Assembly (NCBI GenBank): GCA_014706295.1
Contig: JACSVZ010000008.1
Coordinates: forward strand, 2,367,376-2,431,375
Length of the DNA: 64,000 nucleotides
Reading direction: 5' to 3'
From: Lycocorax pyrrhopterus obiensis
Taxonomy: Eukaryota; Chordata; Aves; Passeriformes; Paradisaeidae
Below the pieces are notes generated by a model. That model searched no databases. It was given only the letters and a program-made list of their open reading frames with translations, and had not been told where the DNA came from. The position numbers and the translations under genes were made by a program. The first letter of the stretch is position 1. Each line of letters starts with the position of its first letter. This document shows, one piece after another, positions 37,148 to 48,124 of the stretch.

Positions 37148-39541
37148 AAGATCCTTAATTGGACAAGACTTGCCAATCCATGATTGTTGTGTAAAGAATT
37201 CCCAGTGAGGAAATGGTGTGTCCTTGGGTTCAGTGCCCTGGGTTCAGATGGAGGGGTTGGTGCTGAGCTGCCCAGGCAGAAGGCACTGGTGATCCTGTGC
37301 AGGAGGAGCTCACTTCTGAAGTTCCTGGCAGCAGTGATAACTTGAAAAACTACTTGAATATTGAGCTTTTAATCTTTTTGTTCATGCTTTCATAAAGTGA
37401 AGGCTAGAAACATTTTAAGTGAAAAATGAGCTCAAAAGGTAGTTCAATTCACAGTATTAAAATGTAGCATCGTGGTTTCCAGGTTTCTTATTCTTCTGGT
37501 ATGAACAATTCAGCAAATACAACAAAATAACAAATATTATTAAACACTGACATGCCATAAATCTGCATTTTTTCTCCTGAAAACCAGTATTTCTCTGAAG
37601 AATACTACCTGGGTGTATTCTCCAAAGACAAAATGTTCTGGTAATCGGCTGGGTGTCTTCTCCTCTCTGCTCCCCCTGTCTGCCGCAAATCCAAGGCTGT
37701 TCTTCCTTTCACATCCATAGTGCCCAGCACAATTTGATTACAGTGAAATATTTTTCCATTATGTCTGGCATTGGTGCTGTTGCCACTGAGCTGCTTTTTC
37801 CCTCCCCACATCTGTTTATTTTGATACATTAATGTCACCACTGGGCCAGGGACCGCTTGTGACTCAGGTCTGGTTGTGTCCATTACAACCTTGTCCGAGT
37901 TCCCCCAGGATCATTGCTGCTGAGGCATGAGACAGGATACGAGCTTAAGAAACGGAAGATAAGAAAGGTGCTGACTGTCGTGGAGAAATTCAACTTCTGC
38001 CCCATCAGAAACATAAGGATTTGGTGACTTCAAGGAGCTCCAGAAACTGAGAGTGAAATTTTACCAGAGAGCAAAGTACTTCCTGCTTTTCTCTTAGAAA
38101 TAAACAAGTACTAGTGACACTACATCAAGCAAAAACTGTTTTTCTCCTGTTTGATGAACTTTTTTCCTGCTTCTTGAGTGAAATCATTCACAAGGGAAAA
38201 GTGAATCCAAAAAAAAAAAAAAAAAGACAGTGAAAAATATAAGTGGAGGAAATTCTTGAGACAGAGCTGTCTCTGAAGTACCTTTGGAGAGCATTACTTT
38301 TATTTAATACAGAGGAATCTGATTTCATTCCATCACAGACCATCCATTCAACAAAGTAATTCTTACCTGTCTTTATTTTTCCTGCCTGTATTTCTTATTT
38401 TTTCTGGTGATTTCTTTCTCTACCAAGCAGTCTGGAGCAAAGTGCTTCTATTTCTAAGTTCCAAGCCATTACAGGCTGTGTAACCTGTTTGTACACTTTT
38501 CAGAAAAACAGTAAATCTCAGCTTAAAAAAAAAAGGCCACAGGCAAGACATTGAGAAGCCACAAGAAAAGAATGAATTCCAGCCAAGGATGTTCCTTCAG
38601 ATTCAGCAATTTGTTCTCTTAATCATTTTTACTCAACTGGCAATACCAAGATGAATACCTGCTTTCCCTTAATGCTCTCTCCTCCTGAGAACACTGGCAC
38701 TCTGCAGACCGCCAGACTAAATAATGCATTTCTAAGTTGAGGAAGCTTAAAGAGTCTAGGAAGACAACAGCAACAAATTCTGAGGAACAGCACTGCTGGT
38801 GGAACAAAAAAGCAAAGCAGACAGCCTCAGTGGCAGCCATAAAATAGAAATAAACCTGGATTTACCCAGATAAAAATATTTGAGAAAAGCACACACCAGG
38901 CCTGTCATTTAGATTTCTGTTCCCTTTTTTTTCATATGTTACAGAAAAGCTTCTATTTACCCACTTTTCCACACATTTCTTTCTTTAAAATAATATTCTG
39001 GAGGGGAGCGGGGTTTGAGATCAGTGTTCAAAACCCTTGTGTGGCTTGGGAGTGCTGCACGTTCACACAGACCAGTGCTATGTTAACCAGCACCAGAGAT
39101 ACGAATTAAGAAGATAACAAGCTCTTACCCACCTACCAATCAATAGAAGTCATCATCCTCATGAAATGAAAAGCCTTTCTGGTCAGGACCAAAGTAAAAT
39201 CAGGAAATTCATTCCACTGCCAGTCATGTCTCTTCTCTGCAGTACAAACCTCTCATATCTTCAGCGTCCTCTGTGCTTGACTGACTCTTAAGTAGATCTT
39301 AAATCCAGAGCACAGCATAAACCCACAGCCAATATGCACCAGAAATCACCTCAGTTGATTTTTCCCTCCCAAAAGCACAAGCTTCTATCAATCAGCATCT
39401 GATCTTTTACCTGGGGGTCAGCTCCAACCTACCGGCTCTTTTCATTTGCTTTAATTTTTCTAAGTATTTACTTTTTTCTTAATTTTTCTTTTTGGCTAAT
39501 TTAAGTGAAAAAACATGCTGCCAAAGCAGAATATTTTCATG
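37148..39541. other. Unique AT-rich non-coding DNA
   Basis: No recognised gene. It contains an A16-17 run at about 38210-38225 and an A10 run at about 38526. Open frames are under 95 codons. Confidence 0.5.
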
Positions 39542-39592
39542 TAATCATAGGCTATCTCAAGTTGGAAGGGACCCATAATGAACTTGTTGGCA
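39542..39592 (-). mobile_element. CR1 tail remnant (minus)
   Basis: TAATCATAGGCTATCTCAAG then TTGGAAGGGACCCATAATGA matches the last 50 bp of CR1 (aatcatagaat..gttggaagggaccca type) in minus orientation. No upstream CR1 is left. It is short, so confidence is limited. Confidence 0.6.
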
Positions 39593-39805
39593 AATTTAGC
39601 AGCAGAGCCGCACACCACTCAGCACTGGAGCAGTTGTCTCTGAGGCTCTGTCCCATCCTATTGCAGCCCACCTCTAAGAGGGTTTCACAAACTACACTAA
39701 AGTGTTCTGCTTATAAGACAAATTTTCCTAAATACTAACTGGCAAGCTGCCTTCCAAAAGTCTTCAAAAATTAGAAGCAATTAAAGGGTTTTCTGGTAAC
39801 ATTAT

Positions 39806-40027
39806 CAAAGAATCATCATAGCATCACAGAATGGGTGGGGTTGGAAGGGACCTTGAAGATCACTTCATCCCATCCCCTGCCATGGGCAGGGACACCTTCC
39901 ACTGTCCCAGGCTGCTCCAAGCCCCAATGCCCAACCCAGCCTTGGGCACTGCCAGGGATCCAGGGGCAGCCACAGCTTCTCTGGGCACCCTGTGCCAGGG
40001 CCTGCCCACCCTCACAGGAAAGGATTA
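39806..40027 (-). mobile_element. CR1 LINE 3' fragment (minus)
   Basis: AGAATCATCATAGCATCACA, GAATGGGTGGGGTTGGAAG, then the shared block GGGCAGGGACACCTTCCACT to GGGCCTGCCCACCCTCACAG. About 220 bp in minus orientation, 5'-truncated at about 40027. The overlapping frames of 66-144 codons are repeat noise. Confidence 0.93.
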
Positions 40028-40779
40028 TTAGAAATAATACATTCCCAGGTGTTTCACAGAAACCTCTGTTATGCTGGGACTCTTCTGCCATCCAAAACTT
40101 TCTTCAATCCAGTCTCAGACTACAGCACTCACCCCTGCGAGGACCAACACTGACATTACCACAAAGAAGATCATCAAATGTGAACCTTATTCTGGAAATA
40201 AAGCGGAAGAAAACACCAGAAATGTTAATCAAGCATTTTTCTGATGCCATATTGCTGCTCCTGCTATAAGGATGGGTGAAAAACCAGGATGCTTCCAAAA
40301 TCCCTGCCTCCTCCTGGCTATCATAAAGCTAAAGGCTGTGCTGGCTTTGGGAACCTCCACTCAGGAATTTTGCAAGGCTTGTGCCCACCAGAAAATGAAA
40401 CCTGAAAACCCAGAAAAAACCACAAACACTCTGTTGATCAGTCTTCCCAGTTTTGGGGTGGAGAGCCTGTCAGGAAAGGTGCACACATGGAGGAGGCAAC
40501 TAAATCCAGCTATGGAGCTACATCTGCTTCCCTGGAAGCACTGAGGTAAGTGCTGGCTTTTAAAGGATGGCTCCGGTGCAGGACATGATCCCAGAGAAAC
40601 ATGGCCCCATTCCTTGCACAGCTGGCAGTCCTTGAAAGTCTCTGACTTGTTCAATGAGCAAATCAAACCAAGAGGATTCAGCTCAGAAAATGGCCAGCTC
40701 AAGCCACACCCTGAGGTGCCAGGAAGAATGTCCTGTACCACCTCATCATTCACTGGAAATACTGCATTCAAAACTCACC

Positions 40780-41412
40780 TGTCTACTGCCCTGTCAGCCT
40801 CCCTCTGTGCTGGGAAGATCCTGGGACGGACACTGGGACACACAGAGGTGGTTTGGGACAGCCAGCACGGCCTCACCAAGGGAGAATCCTCCTGACCAAC
40901 CCCGTGGCCTTCTCTGATGCAGTGAGTCCATCAGTGGACAAGGGAAGGGCCACGGATGCCATTTATCTGGAATTCTGGAAAGCCTTTGGAGAGATGGAGA
41001 ACCTCTCCCACAAGAAAAGGCTGGGAAATTTGGGATTGTTCACACTGGAGAGGAGAAGCTTTCGAGTAACCTAATTGTGGCCTTCCAGGGCCTGAAGGAG
41101 CTGACAAGGGAACGCGGAGAGGGACTTGGGACAAGGGCCTGGAGTGCAGGACAAGGGGGAATGGCTTCAGACCGACAGAGGAGAAATTTAGGTGAGATAC
41201 ATAGAAGGAATTGTTCCCTGGGAGGGTGGGCAGGCCCTGGCACAGGGTGCCCAGAGAAGCTGTGGCTGCCCCTGGATCCCTGGCAGTGTCCAAGGCCAGG
41301 CTGGACATTGGGGCTTGGAGCAGCCTGGGACAGTGGAAGGTGTCCCTGTCCCTGTGAAATGGGAGGGGTTTAAGATCCCTTCAACCCAAACCATTCCATG
41401 ATTCTGGTAATT
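40780..41412 (+). mobile_element. CR1 LINE with reverse-transcriptase remnant (plus)
   Basis: This is the longest CR1 in the window. From about 40785 translated fragments match the CR1 ORF2 reverse transcriptase: a PVSL segment, then DSQHGLTKGES, then in another frame TNPVAF and SVDKGRATDAIYLEFWKAF, the family's '(S)VDKGRATDVIYLDFxKAFD' region around the first catalytic Asp motif. The frame changes at least once. The Asp of the IYLDF motif reads Glu here (IYLEF). The rest of the palm, thumb and C-terminus is deleted, and the copy passes straight into the 3' UTR (about 41080-41412, ending ATTCCATGATTCTG). Clearly a dead pseudogene copy. Confidence 0.9.
40853..41074 (+). pseudogene. CR1 ORF2 reverse-transcriptase fragment, broken
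   Basis: A 73-codon open stretch carrying residues recognisable as the CR1 reverse-transcriptase fingers/palm entrance (SVDKGRATDAIYLEFWKAF, about residues 26-44), fused by deletion to sequence from the ORF2 3' end (GLFTLERRSF). The YxDD catalytic box is missing, and the first Asp of the active site is changed to Glu. The start codon is accidental. No function is expected. Confidence 0.85.
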
Positions 41413-43985
41413 AGAGTAAAGGGAATAAAGAGGTTTGTTTTCCTACCCAAATCCTGGCCCAGACTTTGTCAAACTCAAACCAGAATGTGGCAGAACTGAA
41501 CATAAACAGGCGAGGCTACAAAATACTTTTCTGACCTGCTCTGTGTTCCAACACTGCTGTTATTGGCATACAAGAGATTTGATTAATGAACTTAACATCA
41601 AAATTCCCTGTGCTTTCCACCAGCTGCATGGGAAGATTTGGGAGCTGCGCACACACTGCTTCTTCTCCCCTCCAAAGCCCTGAAAGTCTGATAAGTGCTG
41701 TGGGATCATTGCAGGGAACAGAGAAAACTCAGGGAGATGAGACCTGACCTTTTTCAGTCCTTTGGAGCATTGCAGGTTCAGACCTAGAGCACAGAACACT
41801 GAGTTTGCCTGGTTTGCAAAGCCCTTTCTGGACTGCCTGGGACACCCTGGGGGCACTGGGTTTTGCACCCAAATGTCAGAACTGGGAGCTCTGAACACCT
41901 TGTTTTGAGCACACACGGCAACTGCTTCATGTCTCATGCACAACCACAGCTCAGCGCCCAGACTGTTCCTTCAGCTCCTCTGTGGCAGGCTTGAAACCTA
42001 AATTAAAAGTAACTTCTTGGCAGAGCTGGAATCAAATATTCCAAATGCTCACTCTCACCGCTTCATCATTAGCAAAATGCTTTCACCCATAATTGTTCTC
42101 ATTACAACAGAAAAAAGCCAGAGCATAAACAATGCTGAGCTTGGTATGCAAGGGATGGCATCTCCATGGCTGAACTGAGAGTGTAGCACAGGCGTGTTCT
42201 TCAAACTGGAGTCAACAATTATTCCACACATGGGAGAGAATGGAGCTGAAAATAAATAGAAGGATGTGACAATCTGCCAAGCGGTGTGTAAACGTGATGG
42301 CAGCCTGAACGGCCAGAAAAGATTCCCAAAAATATTCCTTTACTAACATTATGTGTCCAAAGCACTTTTTTTACCTTTAAAGGATGCAGTCTGTGCTTCC
42401 TGGATCAAAATTACTCATCAGGAAGAATTTATATTATGCACCTTTTTCCCTTCAAATAATGAAAACATTCCTTTAATTATTAACTATTCTTGCTCAGAAG
42501 TAGGTTTCATGGCTATGTTTGATGTTAGGATTTGTCTCTCTCTGGTTCATGTAGATGGCTGTGAAGTCTCTGATACCTGGAGCTCACTCTTGTCACCAAC
42601 TTCGATGTCTGCTTGGGAACTCAGCCTCTGTTCCTCCCTGAGTGGCCAACGGTTCTGAAAAAGGGGCGTTCCCGGACAAAGTGACCTCCTGCCCACCCAC
42701 AGCACGAGTTCAGGAAGGACACTTCAGACATTTTTAGGCATCATTTGAATTTCAAAGTTGGATTTTAGAAACTGGTTTCCATCTTGGGCTTCCTTCCCTC
42801 CTCTCGTCCTGAGTACATGAGAAAGCTCCAAGTCAGATTTGCTGGCTCCCTCGCACGCGTTCTGTTTCACTCTCTCCTGTCACAGTCACAGAAGCAAGAG
42901 CAGATGTTGGTAGAACATTCCTGAGTGTCGTTCTGGGGTGTGCAGCCAGACATTTGTCAGGCTGGTTTGATTTCCTGAGGACTGCGAGGAAGGTTCTGCT
43001 GGATAATTCCCATCTGCGACTCCGAGCCGCTCCTGCCAAATCCACCCCAAGCCTCTAAGGAAGATTTCCTCCTCCAGATTTTTGCTCAAGGCTACTTTTT
43101 ATTGGTTTTCTCCAAGAAATCTATTTTTTTGTTTTTCCTTGTTAACATTGCTATGAAGATGGAGAGGGGCAGGTTTAGGAGAATAAGGAAAAGATGCACA
43201 TTCCCCCTTGCCGCCTTAGTGTTTACAAGTGCTGCTAGAGGCAGCAGGGAAGACTCACAGAGATTTCAGTAAAAGAATTTTCTGTTCTCCCACAGTTGAA
43301 GAAACATTATAATTTAAACACATATATACATGTCAGATGTAAACTTCCTTTTTGGTCTAACTGCCTGCAAATCATTTCCCAAAGGACTTCTGGAAACAGC
43401 AAATCACTTTTTGTGCATCTGTATATAAAAGATTAACACATATCTTGCAATGCCTTAAAACACCCTTCAATTTCCAAGAGGACTTTATTTTCTTCACTCA
43501 CTTCATATTTGAATTAGTAAATAAAATCCAATTAAAGTCTTATTGCTGAATTTCACCTTTGAATAAAATAAACCGAAGTTTTGCATGAGATTGGAAATGT
43601 TTCCAGATTTAGAGAAATTATTATGTTAAATGGGTTAAGGCATTGTCTCAAAACTAAAAGATCCTTTCTTCATGACTGAAATTGTGTTTGTGCACAGGGC
43701 AAGAATTAGGTAGTTATTTTCTGCAGAAAAAAAATTATGGTAATGCAAAAATCCATTTCCCCCACTTATTTCCTATCAGAATCTTATCTAGATGTTAAAG
43801 TTCTGGTAAATTATGCGTTTAGCTTCTCTCTGTGAGTGAGGGAGATGCCCAAGCTGTGTGCTTGGACAAATATCACACAGCTGGGAACACCGGGAACACA
43901 CAGCCCTGATTTTGCTGGGTTTGACGGTTTCCTTCCAAACACGTGGTTCGTTGGCAGGTGCTTTAAGGGGATCTGAGGCAGAGGT
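41413..43985. other. Unique AT-rich non-coding DNA
   Basis: No gene or repeat recognised. 43100-43800 is markedly AT-rich and repeat-free, the sort of sequence in which conserved non-coding elements are often found, but I cannot test conservation. Confidence 0.5.
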
Positions 43986-44052
43986 TGGAAAGTCCCTTTG
44001 TGGGTGGGCCGTGCCCCGCGGGGGAAGCCCCGCCGAGGGAGGGTCCCGGCTC

Positions 44053-44585
44053 CATCCCTATTCCCATGCCCGTCCTCATCCCCAGCTGCCCTTCCCGTTC
44101 CCATGCCCATCACCCTCCCCATTCCCTTCTGCATCCCACTCCCTATTCCTATCCCCATTCCCATCCCTACTCCTGTCCCCATCCCTGTACCCCTCTCCAT
44201 TCCCATTCCCATCCCTTTCCCCCTCCCCACTCTCATTCTCCTCCCTATTCCCATTCCAATTCCCACTCCCTTCCTCTCCCCATTCCTCTTTCCATTCCCC
44301 TCCCTATCCCCATTCCCATCCCCATCCCCATCCCCATCCCCAATCCCGTTCCCATCCCCAATCCCATCCCCAGCCCAGCCCCATCCCCAATCCCATCCCC
44401 ATCCCCATTCCCATTCCCATTCCCATTCCCATCCCCAGCCCATCCCCATCCCCATCCCCATCCCCATTCCCATTCCCATCCCCAACCCCATCCCCATCCC
44501 CATCCCCATTCCCATTCCCATTCCCATTCCCATTCCCATCCCCATCCCCATCCCCATCCCCATCCCCATTCCCATTCCCATCCCC
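44053..44585 (+). repeat. CCCCAT/CCCATT hexamer array
   Basis: More than 500 bp of C/T/A sequence, almost without G. It is degenerate at the left edge and becomes near-pure CCCCAT and CCCATT hexamers, with occasional CCCCAA/CCCCAG variants, from about 44290 to 44585. The minus strand is GGGATG/GGGGAT repeats with very regular G runs. Six-bp units lacking stop codons in every frame explain the long Pro/Ile/Ser/His frames on plus and the Met-Gly or Gly-Trp-Glu frames on minus. None of these is a gene. It is not the vertebrate telomere hexamer (CCCTAA). Confidence 0.95.
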
Positions 44586-44665
44586 GCCGGGCGCGGAGGC
44601 GGTGCGGGAGCGCCCCCTGGTGCCCCGCGGCCGCAGTCCAGGTGCGCGCAGTGGGAGCACCAGGG
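44586..44665. other. Short CpG-rich segment with a CTCF-like core
   Basis: An 80-bp segment dense in CpG (CGCCGGGCGCGGAGGCGGTG ... CCCCGCGGCCGCAG) lies between the hexamer array and the minisatellite. It contains GCGCCCCCTGGTGCC at 44610-44624, close to the vertebrate CTCF core (CGCCCCCTGGTGG). Base composition differs sharply from the AT-rich surroundings. Confidence 0.6.
44610..44624 (+). promoter_or_regulatory. Candidate CTCF-binding core
   Basis: GCGCCCCCTGGTGCC matches most positions of the well-known CTCF consensus core. The motif match is seen directly; binding is inference. Confidence 0.4.
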
Positions 44666-44943
44666 GAGCGCCAGGTGTCACAAGGTGCCACAAGGTGTGC
44701 ACAAAGAATGCACCAGGGGAGCACCAGGTGTCACAAGGTGCCACAAGGTGTGCACAAAGAATGCACCAGGGGAGCACCAGGTGTCACAAGGTGCCACAAG
44801 GTGTGCACAAAGAATGCACCAGGGGAGCACCAGGTGTCACAAAGTGTCACAAGGTGTGCCCAAAAAATGCACCAGGGGAGAACCAGGTGTCACAAAGTGT
44901 CACAAGGTGTGCACAAAGAATGCACCAGGGGAGCACCAGGTGT
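44666..44943 (+). repeat. 53-bp minisatellite, about 5.2 copies
   Basis: Copies start at 44666, 44719, 44772, 44825, 44878 and 44931 (partial), exactly 53 bp apart, reading GAGCACCAGGTGTCACAAGG, TGCCACAAGGTGTGCACAAA, GAATGCACCAGGG. Copies 4 and 5 share AAAGTGTCAC in place of AAGGTGCCAC. Since 53 is not a multiple of 3, each plus frame passes through all three frames of the unit, and none contains a stop. That is why all three plus frames stay open here. It is not a CRISPR: there are no unique spacers. Confidence 0.95.
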
Positions 44944-45300
44944 GCAGGACGCGCTGCCGGGCGCTGCCCCCCGTCTGGCAGGAACTCAGCCACAATGCCA
45001 CTTGTGTCCCTTCCCCTCCCGCTCCCCTGTTCCTCCAGGGGATGAGAGGGGCTGAGCAAGGTGGGTATCGCGGAGTTTTCGCTGTGCAGAACCCCCCTGT
45101 CTCTCCGTCTCGGCGAGTTCCTGTCAGCAGAACTTCCAGAAGCGCAGAGATCTGGAGCACACAGCGCTCCCGGCATGGCTCAGCAGGCCCCTCTCCACTC
45201 CCTGCCCTCCAGATCAGCGGGCACACGGAATCCGAGCCACTCCTCCCTTTCCTCACCCCCAGCCTGACAGAGGGGACACAGATCCAACGCAGCTGACACC
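44944..45300. other. GC-rich flank of the minisatellite
   Basis: A moderately CpG-containing region continuing right of the minisatellite (for example GGTATCGCGGAGTTTTCGC near 45064 and TCTCCGTCTCGGCGAG near 45102). No exon is recognised. With 43990-44665 it forms a GC-rich island of about 1.3 kb in AT-rich DNA. Confidence 0.45.
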
Positions 45301-47570
45301 TTCCTGCTAGCAGGAATCCAAATTTCTCCAGGGAAGTACAATATTTTCATAGTCAAAATTTTAGGAAAAACGTTTATCTTATTATTCATTCTGAAATGTA
45401 GAAATCTTGCATTGAAACAGTAAATTTATTGGGAAAACAGCTAAACCATTTGAGAGAGTGAAAGTCCTCGGCCTGAGTCTCTCTTGTTTCCATTACACGG
45501 ATGAGCAAGTGCGACTGTTGTGCATAAGAAAAAGGTAAGTCATCTTCATAAATATCTCCAAAAGGCCATTTAGCTCCATCAGCAAACGAGGGAAATGAGC
45601 TATTTAGCATAGTTTGGTGAGTGAGTTTTCATTTCAAGGTTGAATAATGGCTTAAAAAAGAAAAACAAAAGAGGCTTTGAAACTTTTCCTAACCTTCAGC
45701 TCCACTAAACATGAAAACTGACTGCTGAATTCAGGGGAAGTGACCTATTTCTCAACACTTCAAAAAGCTTGAAACTGTGGAAATGACATTGACAAAAACA
45801 TGTTACTAAGCTTCCTTTACACAATATGGTGAAAATCAAGTAGAACATTAACTCTATTACAGGCAAGAGGCCTAAAGAACAGAGTTCCTGGAAGAAATGC
45901 ACTTGTCCTAAAAGTATTCTTGATTTAATTTCTTCTTTTATAGCATCTCCCCAATGTGTGCTATGAAGAACTGATCCCCATGTACTCAAAATATGTCCAT
46001 TTGATGGAGGGGTCAGTTCCAATTACAAAATAAATTAGGAAGTTTTTCCTGATCTTGCTCTTCAGTCAGGATTTTTCACCCAGCACTGCCACCACCAGGA
46101 GAAAAAGTATTTTGGTGACACATGGAAGAACAATACACTCAACGTTTTACCTCTTTAGTACTTGAGTAAAAGCCAGACCTGAGTACAAAATATTGCAGAG
46201 TTCACACCGAGGCACTCAGGTTATCTGGTGCTTTCCTAAAACACGTGGGTTTTTAGACACCCCTAAGAAACTAACCCCAAACCATTTTCTGCACTATTTG
46301 TCTTCTTAGCAATGCTTTGTCAAAATCAGCCATGAGAAGTGATGGAAATTAATTGAATTAAAGGACTCTCAATTAAAAATTGGCTAATTTTCCTCACAGT
46401 AACTAGCAAGCCTTTCTCCAATTCAGGCTTAGTACCAGACATGATCTCTGGCAGCTCCAGTTCGCTAAAGATGTCCAGGGATAATTTTTAATTTTGAAAT
46501 AAATAGAAGATACAATCTTCTTACGCTAATTTCCCCTGCATTCTTTGTTCCCATCTGATATCAGCCTTCCCAGGGCTGAGCCACAGAAAGAAAACTCTGG
46601 AAGCTGGAGTCTTATTGAAAACACGGTCAAAATGACTGAGAGTCAGAAGCAACCAGTGCAAGCTTGAAGTCACTGCTCAGAGCCGGGTTTTTACAGATGG
46701 AACATGGCACAGGCAGAGACAGCCAGCTTTGTGTGATTCCCATTTTCCCGGAGCAGGAAGGTGTGTCTGTGCAGGGTGGGGAGTCCTGGTCTGCTTTTCC
46801 TCGTTCCCCGGCACCCCCGGTGTTTTGCTCAAGCGTAATTTCTCTGGTAACCACAGAGGCTAGGGCAGAAATTGTCAAACTGGGCTTCCAAAAGCCACAC
46901 CTACCCTTGTTCACAGCCAAAATAGTCAGGATTAAAACCTGAGAGCTCTAGATTCTGTCCAAGAAGGCAGATCAGGGACAAAAAAAGTGTGGCTGCAAAC
47001 CCAAACCTTGTGCCTCAAAGCCATCTCCTGGGACGCTCCTCCGGGGGAGCTCTGAGCCCCTCACGCTGGGGCCGTGTCCAGTGGGGATTCCCAGTCCGGC
47101 AGGGATGGTGCTACTCAAGAAATCACCTTTCCCTCATGTTCAAAGGACAGTTCTGATACAGCAGTGTGGGCTCTCTTAGGTTTATTTCTTCATAAGCTTT
47201 CAATTAGAGCCCAGACCTGAAGGAAATTAATGCTCTCTGGCTTGAGTTCACCTTCTGGAGCTCTCAGAAAAAGAGTTTACTAAGAAATGAGGCACAGATT
47301 GGAAACATTGCTCAGAGCTGCTCACAGCTATCCCTTGCGTTCCATGGAAAGATGTCTGAAAAGAGAAACCCTTTAGCTCTTCCACGTTTGTTTTGATTTT
47401 ATGTAATTGCTCATTTTAATGTGGCTTCTCCTGCAAGTACAATCAGATCACACTGATGTCCATAACCTCAGGCAATCCAAATTTCCTGTCACGACAATAT
47501 TACAAAGATAGAGAGAGAGAAAAAAAAGCCATGAGCTCTTTGTCATCTGCAACGGAAAGAGCAATCATGG
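45301..47570. other. Unique non-coding DNA
   Basis: No recognised gene or mobile element. Open frames do not exceed about 105 codons. Confidence 0.5.
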
Positions 47571-48124
47571 AAACATGGAATGGTTTGGGTTGGAAGGGAC
47601 CTTAAAGCTCACCCAGTGCCACCCCTGCCATGGGCAGGGACACCTTCCACTGTCCCAGGCTGCTCCAAGCCCCAATGTCCAACCTGGCCTTGGACACTGC
47701 CAGGGATCCAGGGGCAGCCACAGCTTCTCTGGGCACCCTGTGCCAGGGCCTGCCCACCCTCCCAGGGAACAATTCCTTCCCAATATCCCATCCATCCCTG
47801 CCCTCTGGCACTGGGAAGCCATTCCCTGTGTCCTGTCCCTCCAGCCCTTGTCCCCAGTCCCTCTCCAGCTCTCCTGGAGCCCCTTCAGGCCCTGGAAGGG
47901 GCTCTGAGCTCTCCTGGAGCCTTCTCTTCTCCAGGTGAGCACCCCCAGCTCTCCCAGCCTGGCTCCAGAGCAGAGGGGCTCCAGCCCTGGGAGCAGCTCC
48001 ATGACCTCCTCTGGTCTCTCTCCAGCAGCTCCAGGTCCTCCCTGTGCTGGGCCCCAGGGCTGGGGCAGCTCTGCAGGTGGGGTCTCACCTGAGCCCAGGG
48101 GCAGAGGGGCAGAATCCCCCCTGT
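47571..48124 (-). mobile_element. CR1 LINE 3' fragment, about 550 bp (minus)
   Basis: Begins on the tail side (AAACATGGAATGGTTTGGG), has the complete shared block, and continues 5'-ward through CCATCCCTGCCCTCTGGCAC, CTCCAGGTGAGCACCCCCAG and GGGTCTCACCTGAGCCCAGG to about 48124. One of the two longest CR1 copies here, and close to the 6.67- and 17.28-kb copies in sequence. Frames of up to 214 codons on either strand are CR1-derived and carry no protein family signature. Confidence 0.93.

Noticed and set aside
36835..37208. Phe-rich membrane protein
   Set aside because: Translation of the (TTTTTC)n array only.
44053..44585. Interstitial telomere array
   Set aside because: Units are CCCCAT/CCCATT, not CCCTAA/TTAGGG.
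44666..44943. CRISPR-like direct repeats
   Set aside because: Units are head-to-tail without unique spacers, and the genome is vertebrate.
43858..45296. Three long plus frames (356-432 codons) and minus Met-Gly frames as a proline-rich or repeat protein gene
   Set aside because: They are produced by a stop-free 6-bp array and a stop-free 53-bp minisatellite. All frames are open at once, with no codon bias or splice context.
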